DNA of 49,020 bases from Gammaproteobacteria bacterium. Lineage in GTDB: Bacteria > Pseudomonadota > Gammaproteobacteria > DSM-16500. The stretch lies in assembly GCA_013287085.1 (NCBI GenBank), contig JABDEM010000009.1, positions 1 through 49,020 on the forward strand, given 5' to 3'. This document shows, in pieces, positions 27,308 to 36,581 of this stretch (positions are counted from its first letter, which is position 1; each line of letters starts with the position of its first letter). The translations under genes were made by a program, and so were the position numbers. Below the pieces are notes generated by a model. That model had not been told where the DNA came from. It made no database searches and was given only the letters and a program-made list of their open reading frames with translations.

Positions 27308-28498
27308 ATGTCTTCATCTATAGGATTAGAGCAACAATTCGGTGCCAATAATTATTCCCCCCTCCCGGTCGTCTTAACCAAAGGCGAAGGTGTTTACGTT
27401 TGGGATGAAGAAGGGGTTCGTTATATTGATATGATGAGCGCTTATTCTGCGGTAAGTCACGGTCATTGTCATCCAGTCATAGTGAAAGCGCTTTCTGAGC
27501 AGGCAGGGACTTTAGCGGTTGTTTCACGAGCTTTTTATACCAATAAATTAGGTGTGTTTTTACAAAAATTATGTGAAATCACAGGATTTGACAAAGCTTT
27601 ACCCATGAATTCAGGCGCAGAAGCCGTTGAAACGGCGATTAAGGCCGCACGAAAATGGGCTTATCAAGTTAAAAAAATACCCGAAAATAAAGCGGAGATC
27701 ATTGTTTGTGAAGGTAATTTCCATGGCCGTACGACGACAATAGTCGGTATGTCTTCCGAACCTCAATATCGTTTTGGATTTGGTCCTTTTGCCCCTGGTT
27801 TTAAACTGATTCCCTATGGAGATATTGCGGCACTAGAAAAGGCTATTACACCTCAAACAGCTGCTTTTTTAGTAGAACCTATACAAGGGGAGGCTGGAAT
27901 TATTGTTCCCCCTAAAGGTTATTTAAAAAAATGCGCTGAATTATGTAAAAAGCATAATGTCTTATTGATTTGCGATGAAATTCAAACAGGGTTGGGGAGA
28001 ACAGGAAAATTATTAGCATCCGATCATGAGGGTGTCAAACCCGATGGTTTGATTTTAGGTAAAGCCTTGGGCGGTGGTTTATTGCCAATTTCTGCTTTTT
28101 TAACTCGGGCAGATGTTATGGCTGTATTTACGCCGGGGGATCATGGCAGTACCTTCGGTGGCAATCCTTTAGCTGCAGCGGTCGGGGCGGCTGCGATTGA
28201 TGTTTTAATTCAAGAAGATCTTGTTTCTCGAGCAGCAAAATTAGGTGATTATATGCTAAAATCTTTAACGAGCATTCAATCGCCTTATATTAAAGAAGTA
28301 CGTGGCAAAGGGCTCTTGATTGGCGTTGAAATCAATAAAGAATTTTGTTCTGCCCGGGAAATTTGTTTAAGATTGTTAAAAGAAGGGGTATTAAGTAAAG
28401 AGACGCATCATACTGTCGTGAGATTTGCGCCGCCTTTAGTTATTACTGAACAACAAATTGATAAAGTGGTTGCGGCTTTATCTAAAGTGTTAATTTAA
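27308..28498 (+). CDS. rocD: Ornithine aminotransferase (ornithine-oxo-acid transaminase)
   Basis: 396 residues from ATG 27308, preceded by AAGGA; a longer frame from TTG 27182 would translate the structured leader. Class-III PLP aminotransferase: NSGAEAVETAIKAAR, EGNFHGRTTT, VEPIQGEAGI, CDEIQTGLGRTG, PLP lysine K252 in LGKALGGG, and GSTFGGNPLA. The MSAYSAVSHGHCHP stretch and the substrate region favour ornithine delta-aminotransferase over acetylornithine aminotransferase; close relatives could blur this. It makes glutamate semialdehyde, feeding proline and glutamate, so it may serve host-derived arginine or ornithine use. The Sel1 gene follows after 15 bp. Confidence 0.85.
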   Translation: MSSSIGLEQQFGANNYSPLPVVLTKGEGVYVWDEEGVRYIDMMSAYSAVSHGHCHPVIVKALSEQAGTLAVVSRAFYTNKLGVFLQKLCEITGFDKALPMNSGAEAVETAIKAARKWAYQVKKIPENKAEIIVCEGNFHGRTTTIVGMSSEPQYRFGFGPFAPGFKLIPYGDIAALEKAITPQTAAFLVEPIQGEAGIIVPPKGYLKKCAELCKKHNVLLICDEIQTGLGRTGKLLASDHEGVKPDGLILGKALGGGLLPISAFLTRADVMAVFTPGDHGSTFGGNPLAAAVGAAAIDVLIQEDLVSRAAKLGDYMLKSLTSIQSPYIKEVRGKGLLIGVEINKEFCSAREICLRLLKEGVLSKETHHTVVRFAPPLVITEQQIDKVVAALSKVLI

Positions 28499-28513
28499 AA
28501 ATAGGGATGAATT

Positions 28514-29899
28514 ATGAAAGCATGGATTAGATCGGGTGCTCTGCTAGTTGGTTTAAGTCTTTCTTTAGCGAGTTTTGCAGATGATGCACCCCCACCGCCT
28601 GTTCCTAGTCTTTATGATGCTGATTTAGCTTTAAAAAACCAAGATTATAAAACCGCTATATCACTTTATGAAAAACTGGCACTGCGTCCCGGTGGTGTTG
28701 CTCAATATCAATTAGGTTATCTTCATTTAAATGGCTTAGGCGTAGACAAAGATGCGAGCGAAGCCTCTGCCTGGTTTAGACAATCGAGTGCTTTTGGATT
28801 CTCCTACGGTCAATTTGCTTTAGCGATGTGTTATTTCTATGGCTTGGGCGTTCAGCAAGGTATTAATGAATCGATTCCTTTATTTCAACAAGCCGCCAAA
28901 AATAATAATCCTTTAGCTCAGTACATGTTGGGTTATTTGTATGCTACAGGGCAGGGCGGTTTGGGTATTCAACCTGATTTGGCTATTGAATGGTACAGCA
29001 AGGCAGCCGAACAAAAGGTTTTGCCTGCGCAATATAATTTAGGCAGAGAATATTATTTGGGTGAAGGAGCAACGCAAGATTATTCAAAAGCCTTAACTTG
29101 GTTTACCGCGGCTGCTAATGAAGGTATGCCCAAAGCGCAATTTATGCTGGGTCTTATGAATAGCATGGGGCAAGCAACTGCTGCAAATAAAGCAGAAGCT
29201 TACCAATGGTATACCAAAGCAGCACAACAAGGTGTACCGCAAGCTGAATATAATTTGGGAGTTTTATTTTATACAGGACAAGGTACTGCGGTGAGTATGC
29301 CTAACGCTGTGGCGTGGATTATAAAAGCGGCACAACATAACTTACCGCGAGCAGAATATGTTCTAGGCTATATGATTAAAAATGGCATAGGGGTTCAAAA
29401 AAATCCGCAGACTGCTGTGGCTTGGTTTAATCGAGCAGCAGTTGAAGGCTTAGCAGAAGCGCAGTTTGAATTAGCGATGCTTTATCATACGGGCCAAGAG
29501 GGTTTAATTAAAGATGATCAACAAGCTTTTTCTTGGTTAAACGTTGCGGCCAAACAAGGCGGCTTAGCGGAAGCACAAGCTATGCTCGCTTCATTTTATC
29601 GAACGGGAACAGGTGGAATTGATCTAGATCCAAAATTAGCGGCTTATTGGTATGAAAAAGCAGCACTGCAAGGATTAGATACGGCACAACTGGATTTAGG
29701 CAGTATATATATGCAACAAGGTGGAACAAAAAATTTAACCGAAGCTTATGCTTGGTTAAATTTAGCAGCACAATCGGCTGATCCTAAAACACGAGATGAT
29801 GCCATTAAGATGCGCGAGACGGCTGGGAAAAGCATGACGCCTTCGGATATTAAAATTGCTACCATGAAATCAGAAAGTTATAAGAGTAAATTTAAGTAA
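28514..29899 (+). CDS. Secreted Sel1-repeat protein
   Basis: 461 residues: signal peptide (cleavage near LASFADDAP), a short proline-rich stretch, then about ten Sel1-like repeats of 36-38 residues recognisable by AQYxLGxxYxxGxGVxxDxxxAxxWxxxAA (for example AQYNLGREYYLGEGATQDY, AEYNLGVLFYTGQG). Sel1 proteins are alpha-helical scaffolds; in Legionella, exported ones such as EnhC and LpnE affect host entry and trafficking. Lies 15 bp behind rocD and ends at a strong terminator, so probably co-transcribed with it. A specific partner cannot be named. Confidence 0.9.
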   Translation: MKAWIRSGALLVGLSLSLASFADDAPPPPVPSLYDADLALKNQDYKTAISLYEKLALRPGGVAQYQLGYLHLNGLGVDKDASEASAWFRQSSAFGFSYGQFALAMCYFYGLGVQQGINESIPLFQQAAKNNNPLAQYMLGYLYATGQGGLGIQPDLAIEWYSKAAEQKVLPAQYNLGREYYLGEGATQDYSKALTWFTAAANEGMPKAQFMLGLMNSMGQATAANKAEAYQWYTKAAQQGVPQAEYNLGVLFYTGQGTAVSMPNAVAWIIKAAQHNLPRAEYVLGYMIKNGIGVQKNPQTAVAWFNRAAVEGLAEAQFELAMLYHTGQEGLIKDDQQAFSWLNVAAKQGGLAEAQAMLASFYRTGTGGIDLDPKLAAYWYEKAALQGLDTAQLDLGSIYMQQGGTKNLTEAYAWLNLAAQSADPKTRDDAIKMRETAGKSMTPSDIKIATMKSESYKSKFK

Positions 29900-29900
29900 T

Positions 29901-29946
29901 AAAAAAACCATCTCCTGGATAGGAGATGGTTTAGTATCTTTTTTTA
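29901..29946. terminator. Bidirectional intrinsic terminator
   Basis: Perfect 11-bp stem AACCATCTCCT/AGGAGATGGTT with tetraloop GGAT (29906-29931). An A-run lies on the left (29901-29907) and a T-run on the right (29939-29945), so it can stop both the Sel1 transcript and the opposing gene, whose TAA is at the right edge. Confidence 0.9.
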
Positions 29947-30543
29947 CGGAGGTGTTGTTGTAGAACCATCTACCACTGGAGGCGTGGTGCCCGTTGTTGC
30001 AGGAGCTGGGTTGGAATTATCATTGATTGCAATGATAGGAGTTGGAGTAATAGTGCAATTGACAGTTCCATCCGCATTATCAATATTGCTATCGCGTTTG
30101 TTGAGCTCTATTCCTGTATCAAAATAAAATGTCTCTAGACTTGCCTTGTTTTTGTTATAGCCATTATTCTTGACCATCATAGTAACCGCGTGATCTTTGT
30201 TGCTAAAGCTCATTATATCTTTAGAGATTGAAATAGTTTTGCTTGCTACGATGCCATTAATAGCGCCGTTTCTTGTTCTTTTGTTGCTTTCGTTTGCGGT
30301 GTAACTGCAATCGACTCGATAGAAATCAACATTGGGAGTGACACTGAAAGCCACTTTAATATTCGCGTTATCATTAAATCTATGCAATGGCTGTGTGCAA
30401 CCGCTTTCCAATACCAGAGGTATGCTGCCATCAAAAGTTTTTAAATCGCCAAGACAAGCTTTTTGAATAGGTGCTGCTTGTGCATTGAGGGCGAGTAGAC
30501 AAGAACTTAAACAAAGGGTAGTAAGAAGTTTTACTTTGTGCAT
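29944..30543 (-). CDS. Unrecognised secreted protein with Thr/Pro-rich tail
   Basis: 199 residues. Signal peptide with typical cleavage site (LLALNAQAAP). The mature domain has four cysteines (KACLGD, SGCTQP, VDCSYT, VNCTIT), likely two disulfides, and alternating beta-like strands. A low-complexity tail (PAPATTGTTPPVVDGSTTTPP-like) ends the protein. No family recognised. RBS TAGGAG is well placed before the ATG. Convergent with the Sel1 gene across the shared terminator. Confidence 0.7.
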   Translation of the reverse strand: MHKVKLLTTLCLSSCLLALNAQAAPIQKACLGDLKTFDGSIPLVLESGCTQPLHRFNDNANIKVAFSVTPNVDFYRVDCSYTANESNKRTRNGAINGIVASKTISISKDIMSFSNKDHAVTMMVKNNGYNKNKASLETFYFDTGIELNKRDSNIDNADGTVNCTITPTPIIAINDNSNPAPATTGTTPPVVDGSTTTPP

Positions 30544-30648
30544 TATATATTCTCCTAAAAAGTTATTTCTCCAAAAAACGCATACTCACGTTAATGGATA
30601 ATAATTAAAATTACAACTAGCAAAAAATTTACAATTTAGGCAAATAGT

Positions 30649-30903
30649 TTATTTTTCGTTTTTCAAGAAAGGCTTGATATCGATTTCAATTTCGGAGGAC
30701 ATGCGTTGCAGGAATTGATTATCAGGTGTGAGATGCCCGTCTAATAAGCCCCAGGCTTCTTGTTTGGGGATGTGTAACATTTTGCTAAGAATAGTGGCGC
30801 GTTCTCGAATGCCAATAGGGGCGCCCAAATCGTCTAAAGCTTTATTGAGTTCATCTGAAAAATGTTTAGTGTGCTGTTCCACTGACCATCTCCCTCGTTG
30901 CAT
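30649..30903 (-). CDS. Small helix-turn-helix-like protein
   Basis: 84 residues, all helical in appearance. The segment RERATILSKMLHIPKQEAWGLLDG has the rhythm of an XRE/CI-type helix-turn-helix, followed by a further helix ending MSSEIEIDIKPF. It could be a small DNA-binding regulator, but the resemblance is weak. It lies 27 bp upstream-to-downstream of folD on the same strand (folD ends at 30931), so may be the last gene of the nth-DUF1841-folD transcript. Start ATG 30903; CGAGTAATG context gives only a weak RBS. Confidence 0.6.
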   Translation of the reverse strand: MQRGRWSVEQHTKHFSDELNKALDDLGAPIGIRERATILSKMLHIPKQEAWGLLDGHLTPDNQFLQRMSSEIEIDIKPFLKNEK

Positions 30904-30930
30904 TACTCGATTGAGTATACTGATTGGAAA

Positions 30931-31794
30931 TTAGATGATCAATGGGGGAAACCCTAACTGTGCTAAGAGAGTATTTTTCAAAAGGGTTGCAACGGTCATA
31001 GGTCCAACACCGCCGGGGACGGGTGTAATCCACGCCGCTTTTTTGCTGGCGGTTTCAAATTCTACATCACCCGTGACAGATCCATCGGGTAAATGATTTT
31101 GGCCTACATCAATCACAGTCGCGCCTTCTTTGATCCATTCGCCTTTAATAAGCCCTGCTTTGCCAACCGCTGAGACTAGAATATCGGCTTCACGAACAAA
31201 AGGTTCTAACTCTTTGGTAAATCGATGACATATTGTTACTGTACTGCCCGCCAATAACAATTCTAGTGCCATAGGTCGCCCGACAATATTGGATGCGCCT
31301 ACGACTACGGCATGGCGATTTTTATAAGGTTCATTAATGCTATCTAATAAAGCAATAATCCCATAAGGCGTGCAAGGACGAAGTAAAGGACGACGTTGCG
31401 CTAATCTTCCTAAATTATAGGGATGAAAGCCATCCACATCTTTTGCAGGATCAATAATTTCTAACACTTTATCGCTGTCCATATGATTAGGGAGCGGCAA
31501 TTGCAGTAAAATGCCATCAATCAAGGGATTTGAATTTAATTTTTGTATCACAGCAATCAATTCTGCTTCGCTAATAGAATTAGATAGGGCATGGTGTTCA
31601 GAATACATCCCAACCGCTTCACATGCATTTCTTTTATTACGTACATAAAGCGCAGAAGCGGGATCATCGCCTACTAATATGACTGCTAATCCGGGGGCAC
31701 GCTTTCCTTGTTTTATATTTTCTTTTATTTCAGCCGCCACCGCTTCTTTAGTTGCTTTTGCTAGCGCTTTACCATCTAATATTTTCGCAGTCAT
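30931..31794 (-). CDS. folD: Bifunctional methylenetetrahydrofolate dehydrogenase/cyclohydrolase FolD
   Basis: 287 residues, the usual length. Catalytic K54 in [39 protein letters not shown], the NADP site [15 protein letters not shown] and the end motif [16 protein letters not shown] are all present. It interconverts methylene-, methenyl- and formyl-THF for purine and Met-tRNA formylation. Its start overlaps the stop of the DUF1841 gene by 4 bp. Confidence 0.97.
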   Translation of the reverse strand: MTAKILDGKALAKATKEAVAAEIKENIKQGKRAPGLAVILVGDDPASALYVRNKRNACEAVGMYSEHHALSNSISEAELIAVIQKLNSNPLIDGILLQLPLPNHMDSDKVLEIIDPAKDVDGFHPYNLGRLAQRRPLLRPCTPYGIIALLDSINEPYKNRHAVVVGASNIVGRPMALELLLAGSTVTICHRFTKELEPFVREADILVSAVGKAGLIKGEWIKEGATVIDVGQNHLPDGSVTGDVEFETASKKAAWITPVPGGVGPMTVATLLKNTLLAQLGFPPLII

Positions 31795-32192
31795 AATGCA
31801 GCTCCCAGTTTTTGCAGGTAAATTTTTTCATCCGGCATCGTACCTTTTTGTTGTGCTTCCCACAATATCTCGGCTAAGCAATCCATCATAAAATGTTCAG
31901 CAGCGTGAGCATCTTGGAATTTGACACATAAGTTTTTATATAAATCACGAATGCCTAAAGGGCGATTGGTTATCAGTTGATCTTTTAGAGAAAGATGTAA
32001 GCCTAAATGTAAAAAAGGGTTGTGGTCAGTAAAATCTTTGTCTTGTTGGTTTAGCATTTCATGATATTCAGGGTGTTTTAAAATAACCTCTGCTATTTGA
32101 GTTTCTAAAGGTTCTAGCGCTAGTTGATTATTATGTTTTTGCCAAACCGTGAAAAAAAATTTTCGTAATTCATTTCTTTCGTTAGAAAACAT
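31791..32192 (-). CDS. DUF1841-family protein
   Basis: 133 residues. The pattern [63 protein letters not shown] and [21 protein letters not shown] is that of DUF1841, a gammaproteobacterial and betaproteobacterial family of unknown function often found next to nth. Joined by single-base to 4-bp overlaps to nth (upstream) and folD (downstream), so the three are translationally coupled. Confidence 0.88.
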   Translation of the reverse strand: MFSNERNELRKFFFTVWQKHNNQLALEPLETQIAEVILKHPEYHEMLNQQDKDFTDHNPFLHLGLHLSLKDQLITNRPLGIRDLYKNLCVKFQDAHAAEHFMMDCLAEILWEAQQKGTMPDEKIYLQKLGAAL

Positions 32193-32830
32193 TAGAGTGC
32201 CACCGTTTTATGAGGGTATTCACATAAATCTTTAATTAAACATTCGGGACAACGAGGTTTTCTTGCTGTGCAAACATAGCGCCCGTGTAAAATTAACCAA
32301 TGATGGGCATCATGAATAAAATTTTCTGGGATCACTTCTAATAATTTTTTTTCAACAGCAAGCGGGGTTTTGCCTTTGGCAAGCCCTATGCGATTCGCTA
32401 CACGGAAAATATGGGTATCAACAGCAATGGTCGCTTGTTTAAAACAAGTGTTTAAAATCACATTAGCGGTTTTGCGTCCCACACCGGGTAGTGATTCTAA
32501 TGATTCGCGATCATCCGGAACTTTGGAATTAAATTTATCTATTAATAAACCACAAGTTTTTATAATATTTTTACTTTTTGTGTTATATAAGCCTATCGTT
32601 TTTACAAAGTCTTTTAGTTTTTTTTCACCCAAAGCTACTATTTTTTCTGGCGTATTCGCGACTTTAAATAAATGAATAGTGGCTTTATTGACAGAGATAT
32701 CGGTAGCCTGGGCAGATAAGATCACGGCGATTAATAATTCAAAAGGCGTGCGATAAACCAATTCCGTCGTGGGATTTGGGTTAGCCTTTTGAAAGCGCTT
32801 AAAAATTTCTAGAATTTGTTTTTTATTCAT
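32192..32830 (-). CDS. nth: Endonuclease III (DNA glycosylase/AP lyase)
   Basis: 212 residues with E. coli-like numbering: catalytic K120 in LPGVGRKTANV, D138 in VDTHIFRV, and [4Fe-4S] cysteines C187, C194, C197 and C203 in the C-x6-C-x2-C-x5-C pattern. It removes oxidised pyrimidines in base excision repair. First gene of a tight nth-DUF1841-folD operon, divergent from the ArnC-like gene. Confidence 0.97.
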   Translation of the reverse strand: MNKKQILEIFKRFQKANPNPTTELVYRTPFELLIAVILSAQATDISVNKATIHLFKVANTPEKIVALGEKKLKDFVKTIGLYNTKSKNIIKTCGLLIDKFNSKVPDDRESLESLPGVGRKTANVILNTCFKQATIAVDTHIFRVANRIGLAKGKTPLAVEKKLLEVIPENFIHDAHHWLILHGRYVCTARKPRCPECLIKDLCEYPHKTVAL

Positions 32831-32902
32831 GCAAGCCTGGGCTTACTAAAATCGCTATCATACAGTATAATGACGCCCTATTGTAGAGTAGAAAGGTAAA
32901 TT

Positions 32903-33910
32903 ATGACCACTTATCGTCCTTATATTAGCGTTGTTATTCCTGTTCATAATGAACAAGAGAATTTAGAAGAGCTTTATACGCGTTTAACTAAGACCTTGGA
33001 TTCTCTAGGGAAACCCTACGAAATTGTGCTGACCAATGACGGTAGCACCGATCGATCCAGTGACTTATTAAAAGAATTACACGACCGTCGCCCCCATCAA
33101 ATTCGAGTAATAGAGTTTAATGGCAATTTTGGCCAGCATATGGCAATTATGGCTGGGTTTGAACGGGTCCGAGGTGAGATTATTATTACCATGGACGCGG
33201 ATTTACAAAATCCCCCTGAAGAAATTCCAAAATTAGTTGCTGCCATGGAAGCAGGGCATGATGTGGTGAATACGCATAGAGAAAGCCGACAAGATAGTTT
33301 ATGGCGCTTAGCCGTCTCTAAACTCCATAATAAATTCCGCGCTTTAATGATGCCAAAATTAAAAATGGAAGACGAAGGTTGTATGTTGCGTGCTTATAGT
33401 CGCAATATTGTGGATTTAATGGCTTCAACGGGCGAAACAACGACTTTTATTCCAGCACTCGCATTAAATTATGCAAGCAATCCAACCGAAGTGGGTGTGG
33501 CTCATGCGCCACGTTCTGCCGGTACTTCAAATTATAATTTATATAAACTCATTCGTTATAATTTTGATTTAGTGACAGGCTTTTCTTTATTCCCCTTGCA
33601 AGTTTTCACCCTCATAGGCATGACGATTTCATTTTTAAGTTTTTGTTTTGTTGTGTTCTTAATGTTAAGACGTTTAATCGTTGGACCTGAAGTAGAAGGC
33701 GTGTTCACTTTATTTGCCATCGTCTTTTTCTTAATAGGCATTGTATTATTAGGTCTAGGCGTGGTCGGCGAATACATTGGCCGAATTTACCAAGAAGTAC
33801 GCAAGCGCCCACGATTTGTGGTGCGCAGAGTACTGGAGCAGGGTGAGGTGCCTAAAGCTGTTCCGGTAATGCCAACGGCTGATACGCTGCCTTTGCATCC
33901 GAATGGGTAA
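32903..33910 (+). CDS. ArnC-like undecaprenyl-phosphate glycosyltransferase
   Basis: 335 residues. GT2 domain with SVVIPVHNEQENL, LTNDGSTDRS, NFGQHMAIMAGF, the DxD-type MDADLQNPPEEIP, and EDEGCMLRAYSR, closely following ArnC order, then two membrane spans and GEYIGRIYQEVRKRPRF. ArnC attaches 4-formamido-arabinose to undecaprenyl phosphate for lipid A modification. It is a second such enzyme in the window (the other is at 12194) and is nearer to ArnC; the ArnT-like transferase is 18 kb away. The sugar used is unknown. The 3' end overlaps the convergent carbonic anhydrase gene by 59 bp. Confidence 0.88.
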   Translation: MTTYRPYISVVIPVHNEQENLEELYTRLTKTLDSLGKPYEIVLTNDGSTDRSSDLLKELHDRRPHQIRVIEFNGNFGQHMAIMAGFERVRGEIIITMDADLQNPPEEIPKLVAAMEAGHDVVNTHRESRQDSLWRLAVSKLHNKFRALMMPKLKMEDEGCMLRAYSRNIVDLMASTGETTTFIPALALNYASNPTEVGVAHAPRSAGTSNYNLYKLIRYNFDLVTGFSLFPLQVFTLIGMTISFLSFCFVVFLMLRRLIVGPEVEGVFTLFAIVFFLIGIVLLGLGVVGEYIGRIYQEVRKRPRFVVRRVLEQGEVPKAVPVMPTADTLPLHPNG

Positions 33911-34469
33911 AGATTTCACCTTTTTTGATATCAAAAAACCATAAGTGAACAAGCAATTCTTTTTTCTCTACCTTCTCTTTAATCCAAGGGAAGGTGAGAC
34001 AATTTTTATAAGATTGATCGAGGGCGGCTTTTGCGCATTCATCAACATTGTTCGAATTTAGTTCTGAATTTTTAATAATAGAAACCCAGCTAGTAATAAA
34101 ATCATCTTGATGTTTGCCATTATTAATTAATGCCTGAATTCCCCCGCATTGGCTATGGCCTAACAAAATTAAATGTTTGACGTTTAAATAGCATATACCA
34201 AATTCTAAGGCAGCACTGGTACCGTGATGAGCCGCATCTTTTTCATAAGGGGGGACAATATTAGCCACATTTCGCGTGATGAATAAATCGCCTGGGTCGC
34301 ATTGGAGTATTAACGCAGGATCAACTCGTGCATCACAACAAGCCACCACCATAATTTGTGGTTTTTGTCCGTAATCCGAAAGATATTGCATGACAGACTT
34401 ATCGCCTGATGCATATTTTTTTCTAAATACTTCGTACCCTTGCAGTATTTTTATAAAACTATTTTTCAT
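33852..34469 (-). CDS. Beta-class carbonic anhydrase
   Basis: 205 residues from ATG 34469 with AGGAG 5 nt upstream; a GTG 6 bp earlier overlaps that site. Zinc and catalytic residues: C44, D46 and R48 in CCDARVDP, and H105 and C108 in GHSQCGG. GDLFITRNVAN and HHGTSAALEFG are also typical. It hydrates CO2 to bicarbonate in the cytoplasm, for carboxylases and pH control. Tail-to-tail overlap of 59 bp with the ArnC-like gene leaves no room for a terminator. Confidence 0.93.
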   Translation of the reverse strand: MKNSFIKILQGYEVFRKKYASGDKSVMQYLSDYGQKPQIMVVACCDARVDPALILQCDPGDLFITRNVANIVPPYEKDAAHHGTSAALEFGICYLNVKHLILLGHSQCGGIQALINNGKHQDDFITSWVSIIKNSELNSNNVDECAKAALDQSYKNCLTFPWIKEKVEKKELLVHLWFFDIKKGEIFTHSDAKAAYQPLALPEQL

Positions 34470-34477
34470 GCCCACTC

Positions 34478-34657
34478 CTAAGACTCGGTTTGGGGGGGAG
34501 CGGGTGCCACTTGAACAGGTCTAATTTGATCAGCCGTCAAAGGGCCTTCAGCGGGTGGTGGGGTTGTTTCTTCTTTGATAACAGCACTATCGGCTGCATA
34601 AACGGGAAGGCTATAAACTGCTGCTAAAGCCATCACGGACAGTATTTTCTTTAACAT
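34478..34657 (-). CDS. Small secreted Pro/Thr-rich peptide
   Basis: 59 residues from ATG 34657 (AAAGGAG 8 nt upstream). Signal peptide MLKKILSVMALAAVYSLPVYA, then a short, acidic and proline-rich mature part (EETTPPPAEGPLTADQI...). The open frame reaches further upstream into tamB, but those residues are not signal-like. It sits 13 bp after the tamB stop and 8 bp before the carbonic anhydrase start, so it is likely co-transcribed with tamAB. Function unknown. Confidence 0.65.
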   Translation of the reverse strand: MLKKILSVMALAAVYSLPVYAADSAVIKEETTPPPAEGPLTADQIRPVQVAPAPPQTES

Positions 34658-34670
34658 GAGGTTAACTCCT

Positions 34671-36581
34671 TTAATCACGTTCAAAGCCATATAATAAATC
34701 AATTCCATTTTCAAGCGAACTGGTTTCTGATTGTATCGCCCAATGTTTTCCCATTTGATAGCGTAATTTATAAACGCGTGTGGGGACTGGGTTAAATAAA
34801 CCACGGTTACTGCTAGGATCTACGGCATCGACATTTTCAGTGCTAATATCAAATCTAGATAAAGCTTTTTGTATGGTTTGTGCTGTTTGTCCAGGCGTTA
34901 GGGTACTTAATGCGGTATTCAGTAAAGAAACACTGCCTGCACCTAGTTTGCCGCGGGGTTGGTTAAATAATAGATAAGACAAAATATCTTCATGCGACAA
35001 TCCACCCGGATTTGAAAATAAGCCGATAGTCGGTTTATTTACCGTACCGCTGACTTCAACGCCTACGGTTAAATTATCTAAGTCAGAATAATTGGATTGC
35101 ACTGCAGTATTTGATGCTAGTGCGCTTGTTGCTGTGTTAATCGTGCGTCCGGCTCGTATATTCATGCCGGGGTTAGTTAGCATATTACCCGTATAAACTA
35201 ATCGACTGCTAGGAAGTAGGGTAAGTGTTTGGCCATAGGCTTTAAAAGTTCCTTTATCTGCATATAACTCTCCAGTTCCAGTCGGAGGCGTACCGGGAGA
35301 TTCTGAAATAACTAATTGGCCGCCTAATTTTGCTTTGAGCCCTTCAGTTTGAATCGAGATATCATTCCCTAAAGTTAAATGGATTTGCATAGAAAAATGA
35401 GCAGGTAGACTGACATTTGTTTTAGGTTCATTCACAAATACAATTTCACTTGGCAAGGTACTTGAATCATTCGTATTATTTGGAGTGATTTGGGCACTGG
35501 GCACTAGAATATTTCCTTCGAGGCGAATTTTTTTAGGATTCATTGTTAAATTTAAATCAGGTGAAAGATGGATTTTGTATTCTGATGTATCAATAACTTT
35601 AAAATTATCTCCCTTAGTGTGCAGCAATAGTGTTTGCTCAGCTAAATTAATCGTGCCATTTAAATTAGCTAGCCCGTGTCCTGCATGAACAATGCCTTGT
35701 AAATTCACTTGATTATTCTTGTTATAAATCGCCGTTAATTTAATATTTTTAAGTCGTACACCTAAACGTGGAATATTCACTTGTCCTTGGTCGAGTAAAA
35801 AATTAGCGGTGAGTTGTGGATGATTTAAATATCCTGAGAGTGAGCCAGAACCTGTTACATTACCGCGCGGATTTTTTGCGTAAGGATTAACAGGCATAAG
35901 ACTCGTTAAGTCAGTTAATTGTAAATTGAAATTGCCTGTAATAGGGCTCGTCTTGCTAAGATTTTTTAAATTAACTACGCCGTGAATTTCATTTTGATGA
36001 TTGTTCAAATAAGCCTTAAGGTTGGTAATCAATTGGTTATTGACTAATCTTGCATTAGCGCTTAATTCTATACTACGTAATTTATAGCCTTTTATGATGA
36101 TATTTTGACAGACCGCTTTAGCATCTAAAATAGGAGCAGCAAATGCGCCGGTTATTTTACCTGTACTTTGCAAACCGATTTCAGGAATATGAGCTTGCCA
36201 TTCAATATTCCAGACGTCTTTTAATGTCCCCTCAAAGGTAATGATAGAATGGCCTTCTTGTTTAACCACACCTTGAGTAAGCGTTAGGGTATTTAACGGC
36301 ATTTTATTTTGTAAAAATTTGATGGGACTCCAATCAATATCAACATGAGCTATAGAAATGGTTTGCTGATCTTTAGTATACAAAACGTTATTCAAAGAAA
36401 AGGTTGTGAATAATTTTCCATTAAGTTCCTCAATCTGTAGTTTTCCAGGAATATAATTATTCGCTAATTTATAAGTTAAGCGTAAGCCATCAGTCGTAAA
36501 TCCGATGTAATAAACTGCACTCGCGATGAGGATTAGCGGCAGAAAAATACTCATAGTCAGTCTTCGAAAAAGTTTCATCAT
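34671..36581 (-). CDS. tamB: TamB-like inner-membrane translocation/assembly protein (short form)
   Basis: 636 residues, about half the length of E. coli TamB (1259). One N-terminal anchor (SIFLPLILIASAVYYIGF) is followed by ...LRLTYKLANNYIPGKLQIEELNGKL-type TamB opening repeats and long beta-strand-rich sequence. The C-terminal DUF490 block is intact (LSYLLFNQPRG, ... YKLRYQMGKHWAIQSET, ending DLLYGFERD). TamB spans the periplasm with TamA and moves phospholipids or autotransporters to the outer membrane. The first ATG overlaps the tamA stop. A shortened bridge would have to be compensated by a narrower periplasm or another architecture. Confidence 0.88.
   Translation of the reverse strand: MMKLFRRLTMSIFLPLILIASAVYYIGFTTDGLRLTYKLANNYIPGKLQIEELNGKLFTTFSLNNVLYTKDQQTISIAHVDIDWSPIKFLQNKMPLNTLTLTQGVVKQEGHSIITFEGTLKDVWNIEWQAHIPEIGLQSTGKITGAFAAPILDAKAVCQNIIIKGYKLRSIELSANARLVNNQLITNLKAYLNNHQNEIHGVVNLKNLSKTSPITGNFNLQLTDLTSLMPVNPYAKNPRGNVTGSGSLSGYLNHPQLTANFLLDQGQVNIPRLGVRLKNIKLTAIYNKNNQVNLQGIVHAGHGLANLNGTINLAEQTLLLHTKGDNFKVIDTSEYKIHLSPDLNLTMNPKKIRLEGNILVPSAQITPNNTNDSSTLPSEIVFVNEPKTNVSLPAHFSMQIHLTLGNDISIQTEGLKAKLGGQLVISESPGTPPTGTGELYADKGTFKAYGQTLTLLPSSRLVYTGNMLTNPGMNIRAGRTINTATSALASNTAVQSNYSDLDNLTVGVEVSGTVNKPTIGLFSNPGGLSHEDILSYLLFNQPRGKLGAGSVSLLNTALSTLTPGQTAQTIQKALSRFDISTENVDAVDPSSNRGLFNPVPTRVYKLRYQMGKHWAIQSETSSLENGIDLLYGFERD

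Noticed and set aside
36010-36021. CTTAAGG-type half-site inside tamB
   Set aside because: A single half-site within coding sequence, no partner at N5 and no -10 hexamer at the fixed distance.
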